64,000 nucleotides of DNA from JASLBX01 sp035762665. GTDB lineage: Bacteria; Actinomycetota; Actinomycetes; Jiangellales; Jiangellaceae. The notes beneath the pieces were generated by a model. It was not told the origin of the DNA. It worked only from the letters and a program-made list of their open reading frames with translations, and made no database searches. Shown piece after piece: positions 26,225 to 33,585 of the stretch. The translations under genes and the position numbers were made by a program. The number at the start of each line of letters is the position of its first letter. Position 1 is the first letter of the stretch. Location: assembly GCA_035762665.1 (NCBI GenBank), contig DASTNZ010000040.1:48940-112939 (forward strand), given 5' to 3'.

Positions 26225-27645
26225 TACGCCGTCCCTTCCCTCACAACCTCTGACGGCGGCTTGTCTTCGCGCAGACCCTGGTAGGACGGATGACGGAGCG
26301 TCCCGGCCTGCGTCCACTCACCGAAGGTCACCTCGCATACCAGCTCGGGCCGGACGAAGACGGCGCCCTTCTCAGGCTGCCGGCCGGTGAATGGGCTGCT
26401 CTTGCGTTGGAGCGGCGTCAGCCGCTCGCGCAACAGTTTCAAGGCGTCGGCGTTGAACCCGGTGCCGACTTTGCCGGCATAACGCAGCTCACCATCGGCG
26501 TAATAACCGACGAGTAGCGCGCCGAGCCCACCCTCCCGCCGTCCCTTGCCTGGCAGCCAGCCACCAATCACGACCTCTTGGCTGCGCACATTTTTGATCT
26601 TCAGCCAGTCCTGGCTGCGGCGTCCCGGCCGGTACTTGCTGTCCAGCCGCTTGGCAATGATCCCTTCAAGGCCTTGTTCGCGGCTAGCATCACGCAGCAC
26701 GGAACCCTCGCCGCGGTGGTATTCCGGCACCTGCCAGCTCGGACCGCCCAGCTTGAGCTTGTCGAGCTGTCGGCGCCGGGTCTCGTACGGTTCATCGAGC
26801 AGCGGCCGGCCATCGAGGTACAGCAGATCAAAGATCACGTAAGTGACTGGAATCTGGCGCTGGCGGCGCCGGATCTCCGACTCTGACGTCACGTGCATGC
26901 GCGGCTGCAGCCGCTGGAAGCTCGGCCGGCCGTCGTCATCGAACGCAACCAACTCGCCGTCCAGCACGACCTTGCGCGCACCGAGTTGGCGGCCGATTCT
27001 CCCGATCTCGGGATATTGGTCGGTGATATCGCGCGCGTTTCGGCTGATCAGGCGCAGCTGGCCGGGCTCGTAGTGCGCGAGGGCGCGGACTCCGTCCCAC
27101 TTGATCTCGAACCCCCAGCTCTCCTCGTCGGCCGGCAAGTCGGCGAGGGTTGCCTTCATCGGGCTAATCGTTCCGGGCTCCGGGTTACCCGGCTGCTCGG
27201 GTGGATCCATGCGGTGGATGAGCCAGTCCTTATTGGTGCGGAACAGCGCGTACATCCCGTGGACGCGCTCGCCGTCCAGCCGCATCACGATCTTGTCGTC
27301 TCGGAACTCCTCCGCCTCGTATGTTCCGCGGTCCCAGATGGTCATCGTGCCGGCGCCGTACTGGCCCTGCGGGATCTCGCCTTCGAAATCGAGGTACTCG
27401 AGCGGGTGGTCCTCGGTCTGCACGGCAAGCCGGTTGTGCTCTGGGTCGTCTGGGACGCCGCGGGGCAGTGCCCACGAAAGCAGTACGCCGTTGTGCTCCA
27501 AGCGCAGGTCCCAGTGGAGCCGCCGAGCATGGTGTTCCTGCACGACGAACCGGTTGCCGTCGGTCTTACGGCGTGCCTCGCCTCGCGGTTCCGGCGTTTT
27601 CCCGAACGAGCGCCGGCGCCGGTACTCGGCGAGTCGGTTGGCCAT
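26224..27645 (-). CDS. ligD: NHEJ DNA ligase with N-terminal phosphoesterase domain
   Basis: 473 residues. Residues about 30-150 form the 3'-phosphoesterase domain (FVVQEHHARRLHWDLRLEHN, DHPLEYLDFEGEIPQGQYG). Residues about 160-465 are an ATP-dependent ligase with the nucleotidyl lysine K182 in FEIKWDGVRAL, the later motif GIIAKRLDSKY, and the OB-fold (VIGGWLPGKGRREGGLGALL). It seals double-strand breaks with Ku, whose gene is 1.5 kb away. The polymerase domain of full LigD is not fused here. An upstream extension to 27714 was rejected; ATG 27645 fits the family start. Confidence 0.92.
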   Translation of the reverse strand: MANRLAEYRRRRSFGKTPEPRGEARRKTDGNRFVVQEHHARRLHWDLRLEHNGVLLSWALPRGVPDDPEHNRLAVQTEDHPLEYLDFEGEIPQGQYGAGTMTIWDRGTYEAEEFRDDKIVMRLDGERVHGMYALFRTNKDWLIHRMDPPEQPGNPEPGTISPMKATLADLPADEESWGFEIKWDGVRALAHYEPGQLRLISRNARDITDQYPEIGRIGRQLGARKVVLDGELVAFDDDGRPSFQRLQPRMHVTSESEIRRRQRQIPVTYVIFDLLYLDGRPLLDEPYETRRRQLDKLKLGGPSWQVPEYHRGEGSVLRDASREQGLEGIIAKRLDSKYRPGRRSQDWLKIKNVRSQEVVIGGWLPGKGRREGGLGALLVGYYADGELRYAGKVGTGFNADALKLLRERLTPLQRKSSPFTGRQPEKGAVFVRPELVCEVTFGEWTQAGTLRHPSYQGLREDKPPSEVVREGTA

Positions 27646-27701
27646 AGCCGTCCGATACCCGTTTGCCCGAGCACCGACACACGAGCAACCTTGCGACAAG
27701 G

Positions 27702-28694
27702 TCAGCTGGCCCACGCCAGCAGAGGCTCGTGTCGCTCAGGGTCGCGAAGGTGCTGGAGCGACTCCTTCTCGAGCTGGCGCACCCGCTCCTTGGTGAGACC
27801 GACGTAGTCGGCGACCTCTTGAAGCGTGTGCTCGCGGCCGTCGTGCAGCCCGTAGCGCATGCTCACGATCATTGCCTCGCGCGGGGCGAGCGTGTCGACG
27901 AGCGAGCGCAACTCAGCACCCAGCGCCTTGAACTCGACCACCTCGGTAGCCTGGAGGACGGTGGTGTCCTCGATCAGGTCGCCGATCCTGGTGTCGCCGT
28001 CCTCACCGATCGGCAGGTCCAGGCTCACCACGTCACGCGAGACGTTCTGGAGGTACTCGACGCGCTCCGCCGGCATCTCCGCTGCCTGGGCGATCTCTTC
28101 CGCGGTCGCATCGCGGCCCAGCTCGACCTGAAGCTTACGTTCGGCCCGCCCTAGCTTGGACAGGTCCTCGATGACATGCACCGGCAGTCGGACGGTCCGG
28201 GCCTGGTCGGCGCGGCCGCGTTCGATCGCCTGGCGGATCCACCACATGGCGTAGGTCGAGAACTTGAACCCCTTGCGGTAGTCGAACTTCTCGACGGCCC
28301 GGATCAGGCCGAGGTTGCCGTCCTGCACCACATCCAGGAAGGACACCCCGACGTTGCGGTAGTACTTGCGCGCAGCCGAGACCACAAGCCGCAGGTTTGC
28401 GCGGATCATGTGGTCCTTGGCCCGCTCACCATCGCGAGCGATCTCCTCGAGCTCGGCTCGCGGGGCGGGCAGCTTGTCGCGCTCTCTGGCGTCGGCCTGG
28501 CGCAGCAGTTCATCGGCGTAGACACCGGCCTCGATCCGCTTTGCCAGCTCGACTTCCTCGTCAGCAGTGAGCAGGGGAGTCGAGCCGATTTGCTTGAGGT
28601 ACTGGCCGACCAGGTCGTAGTCGCCCTCGATCTCGTATGGCTCGCGCCGCTGGGCGGTGCGAGTCCCGTAGTCAATTCCATTCACTGTGCTCAC
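27702..28694 (-). CDS. RpoD-like group 2 sigma-70 factor
   Basis: 330 residues. It has region 1.2 (DLVGQYLKQIGSTPLLTADE), region 2 (MIRANLRLVVSAARKYY, NLGLIRAVEKFDYRKGFKFS, YAMWWIRQAIER), region 3, and region 4 ending VADYVGLTKERVRQLEKESL. It lacks the long region 1.1 of the housekeeping factor, so it is an SigB/HrdD-like alternative principal sigma, often stress-linked. A GTG start at 28694 is used; GTG 28685 is the alternative. It sits beside Ku and ligD but is separately oriented for promoters. Confidence 0.92.
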   Translation of the reverse strand: MSTVNGIDYGTRTAQRREPYEIEGDYDLVGQYLKQIGSTPLLTADEEVELAKRIEAGVYADELLRQADARERDKLPAPRAELEEIARDGERAKDHMIRANLRLVVSAARKYYRNVGVSFLDVVQDGNLGLIRAVEKFDYRKGFKFSTYAMWWIRQAIERGRADQARTVRLPVHVIEDLSKLGRAERKLQVELGRDATAEEIAQAAEMPAERVEYLQNVSRDVVSLDLPIGEDGDTRIGDLIEDTTVLQATEVVEFKALGAELRSLVDTLAPREAMIVSMRYGLHDGREHTLQEVADYVGLTKERVRQLEKESLQHLRDPERHEPLLAWAS

Positions 28695-28751
28695 GTCTCC
28701 TATTTGCTGTCTCCTTTGCCGATACCCGGAGCGATTCGCGCTAGTCGGGGG

Positions 28752-28780
28752 TCTGTGCGCGCGTCTTTCTGTGCGCGCGT
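28752..28780. repeat. 13-bp direct repeat in a promoter region
   Basis: TCTGTGCGCGCGT occurs twice, 16 bp apart, between the divergent sigma-factor and small-protein genes. It could be a regulator site; nothing further can be said. Confidence 0.5.
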
Positions 28781-28813
28781 TTAGGGCCTGCACGCTGGGG
28801 CAGGGCAGAACTC

Positions 28814-29056
28814 GTGACTGATTCGAACAAGCAGCCTGACGCCGACCGGCATCGTGACGCCGTCCGGCCCGGCGTGGACCGGCAGGCTGCGCAACCCGAT
28901 GAGCAGCCCACCTGGAAAACAACTACAACGCCGAACGAGCACGAAGACTTCCCGGGCCAGATGCTCGTCACCCGCGACCAGCGCACCATCATGGCCTGGG
29001 AGCAGCAGCGCGACGCAGTGCCGGTCTTCACCAAGCTTGCGCCGTGCACCTCGTAG
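28814..29056 (+). CDS. Small conserved protein with internal deletion
   Basis: 80 residues from GTG 28814. After a hydrophilic leader, DFPGQMLVTRDQRTIMAWEQQ is the first conserved block of the same small actinobacterial family as 21470-21746. The middle blocks (LRIDFPG, ISWDEWF) are absent and the frame goes straight from QQRDAVP to VFTKLAP, which resembles that family's C-terminus. It is therefore a shortened copy whose activity is doubtful. Confidence 0.6.
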   Translation: MTDSNKQPDADRHRDAVRPGVDRQAAQPDEQPTWKTTTTPNEHEDFPGQMLVTRDQRTIMAWEQQRDAVPVFTKLAPCTS

Positions 29057-29125
29057 TTCAAGGCGAAGCGTTCGAGGAATATTCCCTAAATGTCGAGTCT
29101 CTGATGTTTAACAGCTCTGGCCTGA

Positions 29126-30085
29126 CTACGACGCCTTGGCGATCGCGTCCTCCAACTGGTCCCGCGACATCGTTGACCGCCCCGAGATGTCTAGCTCGCT
29201 GGCGCGGTCGTACAGCTCCTTCTTGCTCAAATCGGTGAGCTTAGCCGCCTTCCGGCGCTTCGGAGCGGGCCGCTTAGCGCGGCCCTTGCGGCGCGTGCCA
29301 CCCCCGGCCCGGGCCCGCTCGATGCTCTCCTGCAGCGCGGCCACCAGGTCGACCACATTCTCCTGCGACTCCTCCGCCTCCACGATCTCCGGCTCCTCGC
29401 CGCTGGCCTTCTGCTCGATGAGCTTGAGAACCCGCTCGCGATGGGTGTCGTGGTACCGCGCAGGATCCCACTCCACGGTGAGCTCGCTGATCAGGCCGAC
29501 CGCCATGTCAAGCTCCCGCTTCGGCAGTTCCCCCTCGGCTGGAAGCGAGCCGACGGTATCGGCGGGGTCGCGGACTTCGTCGGCAAAGTGCATCGTGTTA
29601 AGGACAAGCACGTCGTCCCTGGCGCGGATCGCGGCCAGGTATTGCTTGTTCCGCACGACGAGGGCGGCAATGCCGGCCAGCCCGGCTCGATTCATCGCTT
29701 CCCTCAACAGCGCATAGGCATGCTCGTTCGCCTCGTCCCGTGGCGCAAGGTAGTAGGTCCGCTCAAAGTAGATCGGGTCGATGTCGGCTAGCTCGACGAA
29801 ATCCTCGATCGTGATGGATCGCGATGTCTCGGGCGCGACGCTCTCGAGCTCCTCCTGGGTGACGATGACGTGGTCGCCGCTCTCTGTCTCGTAGCCCTTG
29901 GCCACGTCGGCGTAGTCGACCTCACGGTCGGTTCCTTCCGCCACACGCATGTTGCGGACTCGTTTGCCGGTGCCTTTTTCGAACTGGTGGAACGCGACGG
30001 TCTTCTCCTCGGTGGCCGAATACAGGCCGACGCCAACGTTGACCAGACCGAACGTGATAGAGCCTTGCCACACTGGCCGGACCAT
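29126..30085 (-). CDS. ku: Ku-family DNA end-binding protein
   Basis: 319 residues. PVWQGSITFGLVNVGVGLYS is the Ku N-terminus; EDFVELADIDPIYFERTYYL and VLNTMHFADEV are core beta-barrel motifs. The bacterial Ku homodimer threads onto DNA ends and recruits the ligase encoded nearby. After the core, a Lys/Arg-rich linker (RRKGRAKRPAPKRRKAAK) leads to a Rho-N/SAP-like tail, LSKKELYDRASELDISGRST, also found in three other proteins of this window. The ATG overlaps the stop of a small upstream gene, so both are coupled. Confidence 0.95.
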   Translation of the reverse strand: MVRPVWQGSITFGLVNVGVGLYSATEEKTVAFHQFEKGTGKRVRNMRVAEGTDREVDYADVAKGYETESGDHVIVTQEELESVAPETSRSITIEDFVELADIDPIYFERTYYLAPRDEANEHAYALLREAMNRAGLAGIAALVVRNKQYLAAIRARDDVLVLNTMHFADEVRDPADTVGSLPAEGELPKRELDMAVGLISELTVEWDPARYHDTHRERVLKLIEQKASGEEPEIVEAEESQENVVDLVAALQESIERARAGGGTRRKGRAKRPAPKRRKAAKLTDLSKKELYDRASELDISGRSTMSRDQLEDAIAKAS

Positions 30086-30354
30086 CAGCGGTGCTCCTTA
30101 CCTCGGTCGTTCGGGCCGGCGCCGTCGGAGGAGGCGAACGGGCCTGGTGCGGGATGTTCGACCAGGGCGAGCACCCGGCTCGCCATGAACCGGGCCGTTC
30201 GCACTGGGGTACCGCTGCGGGTTACTTCGGTGACCTCGACGACCCCGCGCCCTACGGTGACCTCGACCCGACGGCCGGCCTTGCTGGCCGTAACCTCGTA
30301 ACGTCGCGTCGTGTCACCGGCGTCGACGACGATCTCGACCGAGTCGCCTTTCAT
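30085..30354 (-). CDS. Small hypothetical protein coupled to ku
   Basis: 89 residues: an all-beta stretch (VEIVVDAGDTTRRYEVTASK, RRVEVTVGRGVVEVTEVTR) followed by a hydrophilic tail. It overlaps the Ku start by one base and carries the RBS of ku (AAGGAG) near its end. No RBS of its own is seen. The position suggests it belongs to the NHEJ transcript; the family is not recognised. Confidence 0.6.
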   Translation of the reverse strand: MKGDSVEIVVDAGDTTRRYEVTASKAGRRVEVTVGRGVVEVTEVTRSGTPVRTARFMASRVLALVEHPAPGPFASSDGAGPNDRGKEHR

Positions 30355-30622
30355 AAGCGAATACCGCGGCTTGTTCGAAATGTGCGGCCTCCTGCTGGGA
30401 ACGATACCCGCGACTGTGCTGCGTTAACGCTGCCGCCTCGTTCCCACCTAGGTAAGACCGGGTGGCTACCTGGTCATTCCATGCTGCCGGGGTGGTTTAC
30501 CCAGGCAATGCATTAGGCACGCAGGTAGCCCGGCTCCTCGCCGGGATCGGGATCGTCGGGCGAGCAGGCCACGGCCAGCACAGCGGTCAGCGCGGCCGAT
30601 ACCATCAGTGCTCGCATTGCGA

Positions 30623-30934
30623 TCAGCGCAAGGCCTTTTCGAGCTCGCTCTTGGTCATCTTCGACCGGCCCTTGATGTTCTTCTTCTTGGCCTCGTTGTA
30701 GAGCTGTTCTTTGGTCCGCCCCCCAGCCCCAGAGCCGGAGCCCATACCGCCATGCCGGCTCGACGATCCCTGGGCCGAACTCTTGCTGGTTTGTCTTGCC
30801 GTCCCCTTGCGAGCCCGTTCCTTATTGACGGTCCTCGCGGCGACCTCCTCGGCCCGCTTGGAGCCACGGTCCTTGAGGCCTTCCTTGATGTGCTGGTATT
30901 GCCGTTCTTCCTTCTTTGACCACTGTTGAGGCAT
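30623..30934 (-). CDS. Small basic protein with Rho-N-like tail
   Basis: 103 residues, very basic. MPQQWSKKEERQYQHIKEGL and AEEVAARTVNKERARKGTAR match a small actinobacterial family often labelled 'plasmid stabilization protein'. A Gly/Ser linker then leads to TKEQLYNEAKKKNIKGRSKM, the same Rho-N/SAP-like tail as in Ku. Such tails bind nucleic acid. Strong RBS GAGGAGG 8 bases before ATG. Function unproven; the label in databases has little support. Confidence 0.8.
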   Translation of the reverse strand: MPQQWSKKEERQYQHIKEGLKDRGSKRAEEVAARTVNKERARKGTARQTSKSSAQGSSSRHGGMGSGSGAGGRTKEQLYNEAKKKNIKGRSKMTKSELEKALR

Positions 30935-30940
30935 GACCAG

Positions 30941-31078
30941 TCACCTCCTCGCGTGCGGATACCCGGACCGGCAAGGCACAAACGATGCTGGGGCATCTTC
31001 AAGCTGGGTGCCGGCCTGCTGGGCATAGGTGATGCCGTGGCGCTCCACAACCGCACGAGCGATGTCTTGCCTGCTCAT
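30941..31078 (-). pseudogene. N-terminal remnant of an HhH-GPD endonuclease-like gene
   Basis: 45 codons from ATG 31078, overlapping the stop of the DJ-1/PfpI-like gene by ATGA. ARAVVERHGITYAQQAGTQL then EDAP resembles the N-terminus of endonuclease-III-like HhH-GPD proteins (about 200 residues). It then diverges and stops at the RBS of the next gene. Most of the protein, including the HhH and catalytic Lys/Asp, is missing. Confidence 0.45.
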
Positions 31079-31587
31079 CGTCCGCGAAGACGCCGGAGCA
31101 ATGCGTCACAGAACGCGGGAATGTCGCCGGGGCGCCTCGACGTGATGAGGTTCCCATCCTCGACGACATCCTTGTCGACCCAGATCGCCCCTGCGTTCTT
31201 CAGGTCGGTACGGATCGAATGGTAAGACGTCACCGTCCTGCCGCGGATGATGTCCGCTTCGGCGAGAACCCAGCCGGCATGGCAGATAGCGGCGACTGGC
31301 TTACCCGCTTCATGCATCTCCCGGGTCAGCCTAACCAGGTTCTCGTCGGTACGAACCTTGTCGGGAGAGTAGCCACCCGGAATTACGAGAGCATCGAAGT
31401 CATCAGCGCTGACCTCGGACGAGGCCCGCTCGACGGTGGCCTTCGCGCCCTTCTTTCCGGTGATCTGCTTGCCACCGGAGAGCCCGACGACCACCGTCTC
31501 GTGGCCCGCCTTGCGCACGCGCTCGAGCGGATCCAGGAACTCGGCGTCTTCGAACAGGTCATCAACGATGAAGGCGACTCGTCCCAT
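31075..31587 (-). CDS. DJ-1/PfpI family protein
   Basis: 170 residues. It has a flavodoxin-like start (VAFIVDDLFEDAEFLDPLER), the acidic residue in VIPGGYSPD, and the nucleophile elbow AAICHAGWVLAEADIIRGRT with the conserved Cys-His. Family members are stress proteins reported as deglycases or peptidases (YhbO, PfpI). It is complete. The RBS is GAGGAGCC. It lies in a run of minus-strand stress genes with the small basic protein downstream. Confidence 0.9.
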   Translation of the reverse strand: MGRVAFIVDDLFEDAEFLDPLERVRKAGHETVVVGLSGGKQITGKKGAKATVERASSEVSADDFDALVIPGGYSPDKVRTDENLVRLTREMHEAGKPVAAICHAGWVLAEADIIRGRTVTSYHSIRTDLKNAGAIWVDKDVVEDGNLITSRRPGDIPAFCDALLRRLRGR

Positions 31588-31652
31588 GGTGTGGCTCCTC
31601 TGGACGCCAGCTAAGCCTGCTCACGCCCTTGCGAATACCCGCCTGGATCGGC

Positions 31653-31877
31653 TCAGTATGCGGGGGGTTCGTCCTCATAGGTCCGGCGCTCGCTGACCGT
31701 TCTGCCGGCGCGGCGTCGGGGAGCGAACACCAGCAGTTCCATCAGGACGGCCAGGGCCCCTGCGACCATCAGGATCCACCCCATGACGTCGATAGACACG
31801 CCTGCTGGATCCCACTCGATGGCGAACGCCAAGATTGCACCGATCGCCAACAGAAATACTCCAACACCAATACCCAT
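31653..31877 (-). CDS. Small membrane protein (DUF6458-like)
   Basis: 74 residues with two transmembrane helices (GVFLLAIGAILAFAIEW, MGWILMVAGALAVLMELLVF) and a basic-acidic cytoplasmic tail (RRRAGRTVSERR, YEDEPPAY). This is the usual layout of the short actinobacterial DUF6458 family. A strong RBS (AGGAGG) precedes ATG 31877. Function unknown. Confidence 0.78.
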   Translation of the reverse strand: MGIGVGVFLLAIGAILAFAIEWDPAGVSIDVMGWILMVAGALAVLMELLVFAPRRRAGRTVSERRTYEDEPPAY

Positions 31878-31991
31878 TGGTAGCTCCTCCTTTGCTGCGA
31901 TGGAGTACCCCGAAAACGGCGACTTACACCCCGTTGCTCGACCTCTCGGTTGTCGGCGTCCGGCGTAGCGTGGCCATGGGAGGTGGCGTGG

Positions 31992-32423
31992 ATGAGCGCA
32001 CAGAGCGGATTCCCCGTGGTGCGGCAGGTAGTCCTGGACACCACCGATGCCAGAGCACTGGCGGAGTTCTATCGCCGTCTGCTCGGCTGGCAGTATCGGC
32101 CCGGAGACGAGCCTCCGGGCCCCGGTGAGCCAGACCCGAGAGGGCGTGACTGGCTGGTGCTACGGCATCCGGACGGAGATCCCAAGATCGCCTTCCAGAA
32201 CGTCGACGCGCTGCCGAGGGCAACCTGGCCGGAAGGCCCGATCCCGCAGCAACTGCACCTCGACATGACCGTGCCCGGTGTGGCCGAGCTGGAAGCCCAG
32301 CACGAGCGTGCGCTCGCCCTCGGTGCAGAGCTCCTGCTCGACCGGAGGGACGATCCTGAGGAGCCGCTGCGGGTGTATGGGGACCCTTCGGGGCACCCCT
32401 TCTGTATCTTCGTCGCGCCGTAA
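31992..32423 (+). CDS. VOC-family protein
   Basis: 143 residues forming two beta-alpha-beta-beta-beta modules. VVLDTTDARALAEFYRRLLG is the first, PQQLHLDMTVPGVAELEAQ the second with a metal-type His, and YGDPSGHPFCIFV the terminal strand. It is close in layout to the two-domain protein at 37148-37882. GGGAGGTGG precedes the ATG at 31992, chosen over an in-frame ATG at 31950. The family covers glyoxalases, dioxygenases and resistance proteins; the substrate is not readable. Confidence 0.85.
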   Translation: MSAQSGFPVVRQVVLDTTDARALAEFYRRLLGWQYRPGDEPPGPGEPDPRGRDWLVLRHPDGDPKIAFQNVDALPRATWPEGPIPQQLHLDMTVPGVAELEAQHERALALGAELLLDRRDDPEEPLRVYGDPSGHPFCIFVAP

Positions 32424-32622
32424 GCCCGGAACTCTTGCGAACCGACCCGTACCAGGTGATCCACGGAGTCGCCGAGGAAGCTGCGGGTGACCACCGCGCC
32501 GGTCGAGCGGTTCCACGAGACAGTCGTGGAGCCGTTCCGCGAACGCGTCGCCGGCTCAGCGGAGGGGCAAAGTCGGCGTTTTCTGCTTCCGGCCGTTCCA
32601 GCCGTTTCTTGCGCTACACCGC

Positions 32623-32669
32623 TTGACACGATGGTAAGTTGTCACTTACGGTAAGCCTTGTCTTACCAT
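32623..32669 (+). promoter_or_regulatory. Promoter with four-half-site operator for the ArsR fusion gene
   Basis: TTGACA at 32623-32628 is a good -35. It is followed by ATGGTAAG (32631-32638), CTTAC-G-GTAAG (32645-32655) and CTTACCAT (32662-32669): four GTAAG half-sites in alternating orientation and symmetric overall. The site covers the -10 region and would block transcription when bound, as in ArsR-family autoregulation. Confidence 0.7.
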
Positions 32670-32680
32670 TGGAGGTCGCT

Positions 32681-33502
32681 GTGGACGGGTCCGCACAGTT
32701 GACGGCTCTCGCCGATCCGACCCGGCGCGCGATCTTCGAATACCTCATCCAGCGTGGGCCCTCGGCCGTCGGGGAGATCGCCCGGGCGTTCCCGGTCAGT
32801 CGCCCTGCGGTCTCCCAGCACCTGAAGGCGCTGGTGGACGCGGGCCTTGCCGTCGTGACCTCGGCTGGTACTCGGCGAATCTACGCCGTCGACCCCACCG
32901 GTACGTCGGCACTGCACCGGTGGATCGACGCCCGCTGGCAGCACGTCCTGGACCAGTTCGCTCGCGCCGCGAGACAGGAAGGAGAAATCATGTCCAACTC
33001 CGCGACCAAGATCCCGCCAGTCCAGAAGACCTGCACGGTTCCGCTTGCCACCGAGGCGGCGTTCGAGCTGTTCACCGCTCGGATGGGGGAGTGGTGGCCG
33101 GTCGAAACCCACTCCATCAGTGCGGACGCGGCCGCCGTGCGCACCATCCGATTCGACGGCCGCGTCGGTGGCCGGGTGGTGGAAGTCACGACTGACGGAC
33201 AGGAGTTCGGCTGGGCGGACGTGATTGCCTGGAACCCGCCCGCCAGATTCGTGCTTTCTTGGCACCCGACCAGAGAACCGCTGGCGGCATCCCGCCTGGA
33301 AGTAACCTTCCAGGCCGTGGTAGACGGCACCGAGGTCGTTCTCCTGCACAGCTCGTGGGAGGAGTTCGGCGAGGACGGCGTCGCATTGCGCGACAACTAC
33401 GACACCGGCTGGGATGTCGTACTCAAACGGCTCGAAGAGCATGCCGGGCGTGACGAAGCTGTCGCGAATCCTGCTCGGCCGCTGGGCTCGGATGGGGGCT
33501 GA
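32681..33502 (+). CDS. ArsR-type regulator fused to SRPBCC (AHSA1-like) domain
   Basis: 273 residues in one frame. Residues 1-100 are a winged-helix ArsR domain (LTALADPTRRAIFEYLIQRG, SRPAVSQHLKALVDAGLAVV). Residues 104-260 are an SRPBCC/AHSA1 domain (CTVPLATEAAFELFTARMGE, GEWWPVETHSI, TGWDVVLKRLEEHA). In many actinobacteria these are two coupled genes; here no stop separates them. An internal ATG at 32990 has its own AAGGAG five bases upstream, so the SRPBCC part may also be made alone. GTG 32681 is chosen for its GGAGG. Probably autoregulated through the operator upstream. Confidence 0.85.
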   Translation: MDGSAQLTALADPTRRAIFEYLIQRGPSAVGEIARAFPVSRPAVSQHLKALVDAGLAVVTSAGTRRIYAVDPTGTSALHRWIDARWQHVLDQFARAARQEGEIMSNSATKIPPVQKTCTVPLATEAAFELFTARMGEWWPVETHSISADAAAVRTIRFDGRVGGRVVEVTTDGQEFGWADVIAWNPPARFVLSWHPTREPLAASRLEVTFQAVVDGTEVVLLHSSWEEFGEDGVALRDNYDTGWDVVLKRLEEHAGRDEAVANPARPLGSDGG

Positions 33503-33585
33503 CTGCGATTCATCAATTGTGGCTCAACCTCTTGCGGCCAAACGTCCGGCCGGGCAAGGTCGGGAGCACGGGCTGAGGAGGGCAC

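Noticed and set aside
32435..32626. Plus-strand frame and a short hairpin after the VOC gene
   Set aside because: The frame has no protein character and the stem is short with a mismatch.
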